From positions 1-44,833 of the forward strand of contig JAJEEK010000048.1 of the NCBI GenBank assembly GCA_022821065.1: DNA of 44,833 nt. The letters are read 5' to 3'. Source of the DNA: Candidatus Poribacteria bacterium (GTDB taxonomy: Bacteria; Poribacteria; WGA-4E; WGA-3G). Both the position numbers and the translations under genes were made by a program. The notes beneath the pieces are model-generated. The model had not been told where the DNA came from. It did no database searches and saw only the letters and a list, made by a program, of their open reading frames with translations. The stretch's first letter is position 1; each line of letters opens with the position of its first letter. Shown in pieces: positions 32,024 to 39,690 of this stretch.

Positions 32024-34477
32024 ATGGCAATCAAAAAATCCCAACTTTATGCCAAACTATGGCAAAGCTGCAACAAACTCCGCGGCGGCATGGATGCCTC
32101 CCAATACAAAGACTACATCCTGACGCTGCTGTTCATGAAATACGTCTCCGATAAGGCAGAAAAAAATCCGCGCGAGGTCATAAAAGTACCAGAAGGTGGA
32201 AGTTTCACCGATATGGTGAAATTGAAAGGCGACAAGGAGATCGGTGATAAGATCAACAAGATTATCGAAAAATTTGCTGAGGCAAACGAACCGATAAGCG
32301 ACTTTAATCAGGCTGATTTCAATGACGACAATAAACTCGGCAAAGGCAAAGAGATGGTGGATCGTCTCTCTGGACTCGTGGAAATATTCAACGACCTTGA
32401 CCTGAGTTCCAACCGTGCTGAAGGTGATGACCTTTTAGGCGATGCTTATGAATATCTGATGCGGCACTTCGCTACAGAGTCTGGCAAAAGCAAAGGGCAG
32501 TTCTACACCCCTGCGGAAGTTTCTCGCATTATGGCGAAGGTTATCGGCATTGGTCCTGATACCCAAAGGATACATACGATATACGACCCGACCTGCGGTT
32601 CCGGTTCGCTACTGCTCAAGGCAGCCGATGAAGCACCGCGTGGACTTAGCATTTATGGACAGGAGAAGGACAATGCTACCTACGGACTCGCACGGATGAA
32701 TATGATCCTTCACGGGAATGCAAGAGCAGAGATAAGTCACGGGAACACACTCTCTGCACCTGATTTTTCAGATGCAGCCACCGGTCTCAAAATCTTCGAC
32801 TTTGCTGTAGCGAATCCACCTTTTTCTGATAAAGAGTGGACGACCGGATTCACACCTGCTAAAGACGAATATGCACGTTTTGAATACGGCATCCCGCCTG
32901 CCAAAAATGGCGATTATGCGTTCTTACTACACTTCATCGCATCCCTCAAAAGCACGGGTAAAGGTGCAATCATCCTGCCACACGGCGTGCTATTTCGCGG
33001 CAACAAAGAGGCGGACATCCGTAGAAACCTCATCGAACGTGGGTACATCAAAGGCATTATCGGTTTACCTGCCAATCTGTTTTACGGGACTGGTATCCCC
33101 GCTTGTATTATCGTTATTGACAAAGAAGATGCCGCACATCGTACTGGCATTTTTATGATAGACGCGAGTAAAGGTTTCCTCAAAGATGGCAACAAAAACC
33201 GACTCCGCGCACAGGACATCCATAAAATTGTGTCCGTTTTCAACAAACAGACCGAAATCGATGGATATTCACGCATGGTGCCGAAATCTGAAATTGTTGA
33301 CCCCGCCAACGACTATAACCTCAATATCCCGCGCTATATTGACAACAGCGAACCCGAAGACCTCCACGATCTCGACGCACACCTCAACGGGGGTATCCCA
33401 AACGCCAATATTGACGCACTTGACGACTATTGGGAAGTGTTTCCTACATTACGCCAAAAGTTGTTCAAAGCAAACGGCAGACCCGGTTATAGCGACCCAC
33501 AGGTGGAAACGCAACACGTAAAAACAACCATCCTCTCACATAACGAGTTCACAGACTACCAGCAGCGGGTAACCGCTGTCTTTGAGAGGTGGCGGAAAAC
33601 ACACGAACCGCTGTTGGGCGGTATCAATGACAATACCAAGCCAAGAACTGTTATTGATGCGCTGTCGGAAGACTTGCTGATGCAATTCGACCCTTTACCA
33701 CTCCTTGACCCTTACGATGTCTACCAAAAACTGATGGACTATTGGGATGAAGTGATGCAGGACGATGTGTATCTCATCTCTGCAGACAGATGGGTGAAAG
33801 CATCGCAACCGCGCGACCTTATCCAAAACAAAGACCTCAAGGAAACCCCGGACCTCACTATCAAGAAAAAGAAATATAAGATGGATCTGATTCCACCAGT
33901 GCTGATTGTAGCACGCTATTTTGCCGACGAACAAGCAGAAATTGATATACGCCAAAGCACACTGGAGACTGCTGAGCAAAAACTTGAGGAATACGTTGAG
34001 GAACACACCGGTGAAGACGGATTGCTCGCCGATGCTACCAACGACAGTGAAAACATCACCAAAAGTAGTGTGAACGCACGACTCAAGGCACTCACACCCG
34101 ATTTAATGATGCTCAATGAAACCCAAGACAACGATGAAGAACACGATGCACTGGAACACTGCTTATCCCTAATTGAGGCGAAATCTAAAGCGGACAAAGC
34201 AGTGAAGGAAGCACAACTCACACTGGATAAACAAGTGTTAGCGCGCTACGCAACACTCACAGAAACGGAAATCAAGCAACTCGTAATTGACGATAAATGG
34301 TACGCCACAATCCAAGCAGCAATTATCGGTGAAGTGCAGCGGTTGACACAGAACCTCACAGAACGCGTGAAGGAATTGGAGGAACGCTATGCGCAGCCGT
34401 TGCCAACTCTGATGCACAATGTGCAGGAATTTAGCCTGAAAGTTGATAAGCATTTGTCAAATATGGGAGTGGATTAG
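32024..34477 (+). CDS. hsdM: Type I restriction-modification system DNA methyltransferase subunit
   Basis: HsdM adds N6-methyl groups to adenine at sites chosen by HsdS. The N-terminal helical domain (LYAKLWQSCNKLRGGMDASQ, YILTLLFMKYVSDK) precedes GQFYTPAEVSRIM (about 160). The AdoMet motif I is DPTCGSGSLLLKA (about 188), and the catalytic motif IV is NPPF (about 264). The region to about 450 is standard (GIIGLPANLFYGTGIPACII). The protein is 817 residues, roughly 300 longer than typical HsdM. The extra C-terminal part is rich in Glu/Gln/Lys heptads (about 620-810) and looks coiled-coil, perhaps for contact with HsdS or HsdR. hsdS begins 1 bp after the stop. Confidence 0.95.
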   Translation: MAIKKSQLYAKLWQSCNKLRGGMDASQYKDYILTLLFMKYVSDKAEKNPREVIKVPEGGSFTDMVKLKGDKEIGDKINKIIEKFAEANEPISDFNQADFNDDNKLGKGKEMVDRLSGLVEIFNDLDLSSNRAEGDDLLGDAYEYLMRHFATESGKSKGQFYTPAEVSRIMAKVIGIGPDTQRIHTIYDPTCGSGSLLLKAADEAPRGLSIYGQEKDNATYGLARMNMILHGNARAEISHGNTLSAPDFSDAATGLKIFDFAVANPPFSDKEWTTGFTPAKDEYARFEYGIPPAKNGDYAFLLHFIASLKSTGKGAIILPHGVLFRGNKEADIRRNLIERGYIKGIIGLPANLFYGTGIPACIIVIDKEDAAHRTGIFMIDASKGFLKDGNKNRLRAQDIHKIVSVFNKQTEIDGYSRMVPKSEIVDPANDYNLNIPRYIDNSEPEDLHDLDAHLNGGIPNANIDALDDYWEVFPTLRQKLFKANGRPGYSDPQVETQHVKTTILSHNEFTDYQQRVTAVFERWRKTHEPLLGGINDNTKPRTVIDALSEDLLMQFDPLPLLDPYDVYQKLMDYWDEVMQDDVYLISADRWVKASQPRDLIQNKDLKETPDLTIKKKKYKMDLIPPVLIVARYFADEQAEIDIRQSTLETAEQKLEEYVEEHTGEDGLLADATNDSENITKSSVNARLKALTPDLMMLNETQDNDEEHDALEHCLSLIEAKSKADKAVKEAQLTLDKQVLARYATLTETEIKQLVIDDKWYATIQAAIIGEVQRLTQNLTERVKELEERYAQPLPTLMHNVQEFSLKVDKHLSNMGVD

Positions 34478-34478
34478 C

Positions 34479-35618
34479 ATGAGTAATCAGCAGAGATTTA
34501 GCGGTGAGTGGAAAACAAAGCGGTTGGAAGAAATTGCATCAATTCGAAACCAGAAGGTAATGCCCGAAAATGTAAATCCTAACACCTTATGTGTAGAATT
34601 AGAGCACATCGCGTCAGGTAACGGACAGTTATTGGAGGATTCTACTGCCGAATACTCAACTGCGTCAAAATACCGTTTCTTTATTGGTGATGTTCTCTTT
34701 GGTCGCCTTCGTTCATATCTTAGGAAATTCTGGTTAGCAGACCAAGATGGTATATGCACCACTGAGATATGGCCTTTGATGGTGGACGCTAAACAGATAG
34801 ATAGCAAATTTCTGCATGCTATCGTTCAAACCGATCAATTTTTTGCAATGGCAAATGTCTCTTACGGTACACACATGCCGCGCACAGACTGGGCAGTCAT
34901 GCGTAACTTTATGGTTAGGTTACCTCCAATCCAAGAACAACGCGCCATCGTCGAAGTATTATCAGATGTGGATGGGTTGCTCAATGCGTTGGAGGCACTC
35001 ATCGCCAAAAAGCGTGCAATCAAACAAGCCACTATGCAGCAACTGCTTACCGGTAGGACGCGCCTGCCAGACTTCAGCTGTGAATGGGAAACAAAGCAGT
35101 TGGGAGATATTGCTACCATAAAAACAGGTAGCAAAAACAACGAAGACAAAGATGAAAATGGGCAATATCCATTATTCGTTCGTTCGGCTATTGTTGAACG
35201 GATTAATAGTTATTGCTATGATGGTGAGGCAATTCTTGTGCCCGGTGAGGGCGGCATTGAAAACATTTTTCATTATATAAATGGTCGTTTCGACTGTCAT
35301 CAACGGGTTTACATGATTAATCGGTTCGTTGATGATGTATTTGGAAAATTAATTTACTATATCATGGTTTTACAATTCGGCAGACATGCTATGCAAAACA
35401 CGGTAAAGGCAACTGTTGATTCGCTACGTCTGCCGACCTTCCAGACTTTTTCTTTTTCTCTACCGAAAGATATTGCAGAACAACGCGCCATCGCCTCTGT
35501 CCTCTCCGATATGGATACCGAGATTACTGCCCTGGCGCAACGCAGAGACAAAACTATCGCCATCAAACAAGGCATGATGCAGCAGCTCCTCACGGGCAAA
35601 GCGCGGCTGTTGAAATAA
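34479..35618 (+). CDS. hsdS: Type I restriction-modification specificity subunit
   Basis: The ATG at 34479 follows the hsdM stop by one base, with GGGAG upstream. The 379-residue protein has the two-half plan: target-recognition domain 1 (about 8-150, starting WKTKRLEEIASIRNQ), conserved spacer EQRAIVEVLSDVDGLLNALE with MQQLLTGRTRLPDF, then domain 2 (about 202-335, WETKQLGDIATIKTG) and a second spacer EQRAIASVLSDMDTEITALA with MMQQLLTGKARL. Each domain reads one half of a bipartite DNA site. Both halves look complete. The recognition sequence cannot be predicted by eye. Confidence 0.95.
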   Translation: MSNQQRFSGEWKTKRLEEIASIRNQKVMPENVNPNTLCVELEHIASGNGQLLEDSTAEYSTASKYRFFIGDVLFGRLRSYLRKFWLADQDGICTTEIWPLMVDAKQIDSKFLHAIVQTDQFFAMANVSYGTHMPRTDWAVMRNFMVRLPPIQEQRAIVEVLSDVDGLLNALEALIAKKRAIKQATMQQLLTGRTRLPDFSCEWETKQLGDIATIKTGSKNNEDKDENGQYPLFVRSAIVERINSYCYDGEAILVPGEGGIENIFHYINGRFDCHQRVYMINRFVDDVFGKLIYYIMVLQFGRHAMQNTVKATVDSLRLPTFQTFSFSLPKDIAEQRAIASVLSDMDTEITALAQRRDKTIAIKQGMMQQLLTGKARLLK

Positions 35619-35619
35619 T

Positions 35620-35650
35620 CGTAGGTTGGGTTGAGTTTGCGAAACCCAAC
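35620..35650. repeat. GTTGGGTT palindrome after hsdS
   Basis: CGTAGGTTGGGTTGAGTTTGC and the following GAAACCCAAC form a hairpin with GTTGGGTT (35624-35631) pairing with AACCCAAC (35643-35650). It belongs to the same family as 31666-31907. It may reduce read-through from hsdS into the AT-rich cargo. A frame starting at a TTG in this repeat was not used as the start of the next gene. Confidence 0.7.
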
Positions 35651-35705
35651 AGAATTATTGTCGTATCCAGGATTTGTAGGATTCACAAATTTAAGGAAAA
35701 TCTTA

Positions 35706-36698
35706 ATGCATTTATTATGTAAAGATGAAAGATTTAGAGGCAAAAAAACAGTTTTGTTGGACAGATCAACCTTTCAAAGTTTAACACCGGATCAATTGAA
35801 TCAAATGTGCAATCAATATGCAATTCTCTGTACTCCAAATTTTCTGTATGAATGCATTCGTATTGAGAACTTAAAAGAAAAATTGTTAAACATTGATGAT
35901 ACAAGTTTTGTGATGATTTGTGAAAGCCCTAAACGCCTTCATGTCCTTCATAGAAACAATATCGTAAAAAGAGATTTGTTATCCTTAGACGATTATCTCG
36001 TAACAATCTGCTGTGTAAACAAGGACATTAGAGAATCAATATTTCCTGTTATTTCTAAAGACTCTGACTTTTTTTATGATATAGCTGATTCAGAACTACA
36101 ATATTTAAATGATTTATTTAGCAATTTTAATGATAGGTTTGTTGATATAATAGGTGGAGACAAAACAGTTGCCAAACAAGCGGTAAAAGATAGTAAGAAG
36201 ATATTAGGTTATCGTCTGCTCAGTTCAAAAATAGATGATATATGTCAATCTGCGTCATCTCATATACCATCCCCTGAAATTCTAATTAGAACCTTTCATT
36301 TATCTATTAATTCTGAGGGTACAACACTAATTGATGAAAAAGAACTGAACTGGGCATTGAATCGGTTAAGTCTCTATAACGGCAGACCTATAGAAACCAT
36401 TTTTCTCTGGTACAGTCAATACTATTTTTTCTTAAGTCTATGTCGTGTTACCTACAAAGCCCATAAAGGTGAGTACTTAAATGATTCGTACGTGCGTGAT
36501 TGGGAATATTTATATTTTTTCCCTTTCTGTGATTTGTTTGTTAGTAACGACAATTTCTTTGAACATTTTGTGCCATCGCTGCCGCATCCTTTCAAAGAAT
36601 TGCACGATAAATTCGTTTCTATCAACGAATTTTGTAAAATGAACGGTTGGCAAAATGTAAAAACAGAGAAAAAACGTAAGAGGAGAAAAAGAAAGTGA
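35706..36698 (+). CDS. PIN-like domain protein in RM-island cargo
   Basis: The ATG at 35706 has AAGGAAAA upstream; the frame is open to 35631 through the repeat, which is rejected. The 330-residue product shows a PIN-nuclease-like arrangement. The first strand ends in Asp19 (KKTVLLDRSTF), and Glu49 follows in TPNFLYECIRIEN. Near the C-terminus SYVRDWEYLYFFPFCDLFVS followed by ND mimics the D...T/S-x-D end of PIN folds. PIN proteins are metal-dependent RNases found in toxins and defence systems. The tail is very basic (KTEKKRKRRKRK). Base composition is clearly more AT-rich than hsdM or hsdR, suggesting separate acquisition. The assignment rests on pattern only. Confidence 0.72.
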   Translation: MHLLCKDERFRGKKTVLLDRSTFQSLTPDQLNQMCNQYAILCTPNFLYECIRIENLKEKLLNIDDTSFVMICESPKRLHVLHRNNIVKRDLLSLDDYLVTICCVNKDIRESIFPVISKDSDFFYDIADSELQYLNDLFSNFNDRFVDIIGGDKTVAKQAVKDSKKILGYRLLSSKIDDICQSASSHIPSPEILIRTFHLSINSEGTTLIDEKELNWALNRLSLYNGRPIETIFLWYSQYYFFLSLCRVTYKAHKGEYLNDSYVRDWEYLYFFPFCDLFVSNDNFFEHFVPSLPHPFKELHDKFVSINEFCKMNGWQNVKTEKKRKRRKRK

Positions 36699-36955
36699 CT
36701 ATTGACAATGTAATGCAGAAATACCACATGAGCATAGACGATGTGCTGAATGTGCGGGCAATTTACGGAGGCACAGTCACCATCGCGCCAGATGAACATT
36801 TGGGAGATGTGCACCGTATGGAACGCCCCGATACACCCTGGCCCAAACCTACACGATGCAACGTTCATTTCAAATCAATAGACGACGAAGATTATACCAG
36901 AGCGATGACGCTGTTTTTGTTTCTTTCTACCGAAGAATTAGAAGCGATCTTGTAG
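36695..36955 (+). CDS. Small hypothetical protein coupled to the PIN-like gene
   Basis: A GTG at 36695 overlaps the PIN-like gene stop by 4 bp and has AGAGGAG about 9-12 nt upstream, so translation is probably coupled. The 86-residue product (MTIDNVMQKYHMSIDDVLNV start) has no recognised family. The middle is polar with a Pro-rich stretch and the end helical (YTRAMTLFLFLSTEELEAIL). Overlap with a putative nuclease gene makes an antitoxin, inhibitor or accessory role possible (inference). Confidence 0.6.
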   Translation: MTIDNVMQKYHMSIDDVLNVRAIYGGTVTIAPDEHLGDVHRMERPDTPWPKPTRCNVHFKSIDDEDYTRAMTLFLFLSTEELEAIL

Positions 36956-36966
36956 TCTATAAAATG

Positions 36967-37041
36967 GACATAGCACTCCGCTGGAGTGCAGGGATTTTGA
37001 ATATCGTTTTCTATAGACATAGCACTCCGCTGGAGTGCAGG
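36967..37041. repeat. Two direct copies of a 26-bp palindromic repeat
   Basis: GACATAGCACTCCGCTGGAG followed by TGCAGG occurs at 36967-36992 and again at 37016-37041, 49 bp apart start to start. Each holds GCACTCC-GCT-GGAGTGC, a perfect 7-bp hairpin. Two units are too few for a CRISPR array and the spacer is AT-rich. It lies between the small protein and the HEPN-like gene and could form tandem RNA hairpins. Confidence 0.75.
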
Positions 37042-37076
37042 AACCTATCTGGAAATCCCATTTGGAGGAACTCGAA

Positions 37077-37535
37077 GTGAAAGTCCAAGAAACAGAACAG
37101 AGCAAAGATGGTTACATACCAGCGAGCCTTAGAATTTCTATACATTTGGATTTCGATTCTTGCTTGGAGCATGTAGATTATAATATTGAAAAATTGTCCA
37201 AAACGCTTACTACTGAAGGAAAAGTACATCCTCTTGAAGTGTTAAATTACATTGTGCCTATAATTACAAACATCTGTAGATTAGTAGAGAAACCAGCACG
37301 CGGTTATGAAGACGATACCTTTTGTATATCTACACGCCTTGAGTCCTGTCACCAAGAGGACATAGAAAAGTTAAAAAGTGAATTGCGAAACATCAGAGGG
37401 AATGATATTTATGAGAAACTCAAAAATGCTCGAAATAAGACCGTTGCCCATACAGGTTCCTCATACCAAGGATATAGGGGTAAGTTGCAGTGTTCCAAAA
37501 CGTATAAAAACCTACTAAAACTTGCTAAAATCTAA
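37077..37535 (+). CDS. HEPN-like protein with R-x5-H motif
   Basis: A GTG at 37077 with GGAGG about 8 nt upstream is preferred to the GTG at 37035, which lies in the repeat. The 152 residues are helical. Near the C-terminus KNARNKTVAHTG carries Arg119 and His125, the Rx4-6H signature of HEPN RNases, preceded by the helix DIEKLKSELRNIRGNDIYEK. HEPN proteins act as RNases or RNA binders in toxin-antitoxin, abortive infection and CRISPR effectors. No MNT-type nucleotidyltransferase partner is adjacent. The gene is AT-rich like the PIN-like gene, and its stop touches the tnpB promoter. Confidence 0.7.
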   Translation: MKVQETEQSKDGYIPASLRISIHLDFDSCLEHVDYNIEKLSKTLTTEGKVHPLEVLNYIVPIITNICRLVEKPARGYEDDTFCISTRLESCHQEDIEKLKSELRNIRGNDIYEKLKNARNKTVAHTGSSYQGYRGKLQCSKTYKNLLKLAKI

Positions 37536-37536
37536 T

Positions 37537-37566
37537 TTGACGAATACCGTCAAAATGTCGTATAAT
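37537..37566 (+). promoter_or_regulatory. tnpB promoter
   Basis: TTGACG (37537-37542) and a perfect TATAAT (37561-37566) are 18 bp apart, starting 1 bp after the HEPN-like gene stop and 100 bp before the tnpB ATG. Confidence 0.7.
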
Positions 37567-37577
37567 TAGAATACCAA

Positions 37578-37628
37578 GTTGGCAGACATGTCAAGCGTTG
37601 CTGCAAGGCAACGTGTCTGCCTACCCAC
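37578..37628 (+). other. Left-end hairpin of the TnpB element
   Basis: GGCAGACA (37581-37588) pairs with TGTCTGCC (37614-37621), and an inner stem GTTGC (37597-37601) pairs with GCAAC (37608-37612). The pair TACCAAGT (37572-37579) and ACTTGGTA (37652-37659) frames it more widely. Imperfect end hairpins are the strand-recognition signals of IS200/IS605 elements; it would also lie in the tnpB mRNA leader. Confidence 0.55.
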
Positions 37629-37665
37629 TTGACAGGGGTTAAAGACTTGGGACTTGGTAATCGAA

Positions 37666-38751
37666 ATGAAACGCTCACAACAGATAGAACTGAATCCGAA
37701 CAACAAGCAATCTACGCGCATGGCACAGCATGCCGGCTATGCCCGTGTTGCGTTCAACTTTGCTTTATCGTCATTTAAAGTCGGGTTAGATAATGACGAG
37801 TGGCGAACCTACATTGACATCAAGCGTGAGTTTAACGCTGTCAAGCGTGATAAGTTTCACTGGTGTTCCGAACTCTCACAGAATGCGTCTAAAAATGCGA
37901 TTCACAATCTTGGTGATGCGGTAACCCGCTGGAAAAAAGGACAAAACAACTTTCCTGTCTATAAGAAACGATCTGATAGAATCTCCTATCAAGCCGACAA
38001 TGGTGCGGGAACTGTTGAAGTCTACAAAAAACGTATCAAGTTGCCGAAAATCGGTTGGGTTCGCATGCGTGAGGAACTGAAATGGACTGGTAAAATCAGT
38101 AGAGTGGTCGTATCTAAACGTAATAATCGCTGGTTTGTTTCTATCCTTGTCCATTGTGATAGGAATAACTATAAGCATCAGCCCCCGCTCTTTGACGAGA
38201 AACAACCGATAGGCATTGATGTAGGTATCAATACGCTTGCGACCTGTTCTAATGGCGATACCTACGAGAATCCGCGTCCACTGAAACGCTATGAGCGGAA
38301 GTTAGCCCGTGCGAACCGTTCTCTTTCTCGTAAAGTGCTTGGTTCGCAGAATTGGCAGAAAGCAAAGAAACGGCTTGGCAATGTTCATTATCGTATCGCT
38401 TGTATCCGTGAGGATGCTCACCACCAAGCGACGACCAAGATTGTTCGCAAAGCGAGTGCTATCGGTATGGAGACGCTGAATATCAGTGGACTCCTAAAGA
38501 ACCGAAGACTTGCGAACGCCCTCTCTGATTCAGCACTCTCACGCTTTCTGAGGATGCTGAAATATAAAGCAGATAGACGTGGTATTCCGATAACTGAAGC
38601 GGCTCAATTTTTTGCGAGTTCCAAGACCTGTAGCAGTTGTGGCGAAAAAAAGAAAGACCTAACGCTTTCAGATAGGCAATATCATTGCGCTGCTTGTGGT
38701 GCTGATATTGACCGTGATCTCAACGCTGCTATCAATCTCTGTCCGGCTTGA
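37666..38751 (+). CDS. tnpB: TnpB, RNA-guided nuclease of IS200/IS605 OrfB family
   Basis: The ATG at 37666 (MKRSQQIELNPNNKQSTRMA) is chosen over a TTG at 37654. The 361 residues include the N-terminal helix-turn-helix/WED part and a RuvC-like core. The catalytic set appears intact: Asp185 in IGIDVGINTLATC, Glu269 in IGMETLNISGLL and Asp351 in DIDRDLNAAINL. A zinc finger is formed by CSSC and CAAC. TnpB proteins cut DNA next to a transposon-adjacent motif, guided by an omega RNA from the element 3' end, and are the ancestors of Cas12. Length and motif spacing agree with active members such as ISDra2 TnpB. Its role in an RM island may be simple hitchhiking. Confidence 0.93.
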   Translation: MKRSQQIELNPNNKQSTRMAQHAGYARVAFNFALSSFKVGLDNDEWRTYIDIKREFNAVKRDKFHWCSELSQNASKNAIHNLGDAVTRWKKGQNNFPVYKKRSDRISYQADNGAGTVEVYKKRIKLPKIGWVRMREELKWTGKISRVVVSKRNNRWFVSILVHCDRNNYKHQPPLFDEKQPIGIDVGINTLATCSNGDTYENPRPLKRYERKLARANRSLSRKVLGSQNWQKAKKRLGNVHYRIACIREDAHHQATTKIVRKASAIGMETLNISGLLKNRRLANALSDSALSRFLRMLKYKADRRGIPITEAAQFFASSKTCSSCGEKKKDLTLSDRQYHCAACGADIDRDLNAAINLCPA

Positions 38752-38868
38752 CCTTTACCCGTCGCCCCGAGTTGCGAGGAGACGCTAAACGCCTGTGGAG
38801 TCCGTGTAAGCCCTCAAGTGAGAGGCAGTGGATGTTGAAGCAGGAAGTAGACACAAACTACAATCTCC
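38640..38868 (+). ncRNA. Predicted omega RNA (reRNA) of the TnpB element
   Basis: In known elements the omega RNA overlaps the tnpB 3' end and continues to the right end, then into flanking DNA as the guide. Here the downstream sequence carries stems such as CCTC-AAGT-GAGG, then GTGGATGTTGAAGCAGGAAG and a small GTAG...CTAC hairpin ending near 38864. This resembles the 3' scaffold of IS605/IS1341 elements. Limits are approximate; the guide would begin close to 38865-38870. Confidence 0.55.
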
Positions 38869-38870
38869 TA

Positions 38871-38906
38871 TAGGTTTTTATAGGTTTTGTAGGTTTTGAT
38901 AGGTTC
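38871..38906. repeat. Short TAGGTTTT tandem repeat at the TnpB right end
   Basis: TAGGTTTT occurs at 38871, 38881 and 38890, followed by TAGGTT at 38900, with 9-10 bp periodicity. It lies immediately after the predicted right end, exactly where the omega-RNA guide would be copied. The remainder of the 38752-39207 gap holds the 3' remnant described next and a short AT-rich spacer. Confidence 0.7.
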
Positions 38907-39095
38907 TACACAACGGCTACTCAGAAAGCGTTAGTAGAAGCTGCAAAGGATTTAATTGAACGTGAAAAACGTTTAAAAAATCTGGTAAAAAGCATAAGAT
39001 CTCTGGTACATCACATTGAGATATCTGTTAGGAAGAAAGAAGGCAAACCGCTAAACGCCGATACATTCACTATACGAGTACGAGTGCCCAAGTAG
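38907..39095 (+). pseudogene. 3' remnant of a gene, without start codon
   Basis: An open frame ends at the TAG at 39093-39095 and can be read back to 38874 without a stop, but it has no ATG, GTG or TTG start. The last 62 codons look like real protein: a heptad-like helix (KALVEAAKDLIEREKRLKNL) then a strand-forming end (PLNADTFTIRVRVPK). It probably is the C-terminal part of a gene whose 5' portion was lost when the TnpB element or the AT-rich block arrived. No family is recognised. Confidence 0.5.
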
Positions 39096-39207
39096 TGATT
39101 GTTCCATTTTGAATTTTACAGTATGTTAACCATAGGGACGAAGTATCCTCTATATGCTCCAGCGCGCTTGTAAATTGAGAACGGATGGAAACTGTTCGGA
39201 GTAATTC

Positions 39208-39678
39208 ATGGCAATCAGGTATACTGATCAAGAAATTGGAGCGTTGATACAAGAACGTAAACCCGTACCGGAAGATTGGCGTAACCAATTCGTTACAAGA
39301 ATCAGGCGCGGTAGTAAAGAAAGACACTTAGATTTGACAGGAGATATGGGGAATAAATTCCGAATTATTATCAGACAGAACCATTTCAACGAGTCAAGTT
39401 TTTCAGTCATTTTAGGTGTTCACGACCCACTGTTAAACCAACTGTTTCGACTCCGCCGCTATAATGGCAATGATCACACGCACACCAACGAGATTGAAAA
39501 AGTAAAGGTTCAGGGGTTTCATATTCATTTCGCGACAGCACGATATCAAAGGAGAGGGTTACGAGAGGATGACTACGCCGAAGCAACCAACCGCTATAAA
39601 GATGTTAACGAGGCCTTTGAGTGCCTAATTGCCGACGCAAACCTTGAAGCTCCCTTTAGGTTAAACAACATTTTTTAG
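39208..39678 (+). CDS. DUF6978-like protein
   Basis: The ATG at 39208 has CGGAG about 6 nt upstream. The 156-residue protein reads as the uncharacterised family seen beside DUF1828 genes: KPVPEDWRNQFVTRIRRGSK, FRIIIRQNHFNESSFSVILG, NDHTHTNEIE and VQGFHIHFATARYQ. Conserved His residues (HTHTN, HIH) could bind metal. It ends 12 bp before the DUF1828/1829 gene, whose AGGAGG overlaps this stop, so the two form a tight pair. The function is unknown; the family name is from memory and should be verified. Confidence 0.65.
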   Translation: MAIRYTDQEIGALIQERKPVPEDWRNQFVTRIRRGSKERHLDLTGDMGNKFRIIIRQNHFNESSFSVILGVHDPLLNQLFRLRRYNGNDHTHTNEIEKVKVQGFHIHFATARYQRRGLREDDYAEATNRYKDVNEAFECLIADANLEAPFRLNNIF

Positions 39679-39690
39679 GAGGCGCGAATA

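Larger units (their letters stand above)
37572..38868 (+). mobile_element. IS1341/IS605-type TnpB element lacking tnpA
   Basis: The proposed unit starts near a left-end hairpin and ends just after the GAAGCAGGAAG-containing 3' structure downstream of tnpB. No Y1 transposase (tnpA) gene is present, so it is a stand-alone tnpB element or a decayed IS605. The exact ends are estimates; they were not fixed by an empty-site comparison. Confidence 0.65.

Noticed and set aside
36452..36868. 138-residue minus-strand frame across the PIN-like gene end
   Set aside because: It overlaps two co-directional genes with good ribosome-binding sites and has no family features.
36967..37041. CRISPR array
   Set aside because: Only two repeat units, no leader or cas gene, and the repeat is a simple short palindrome.
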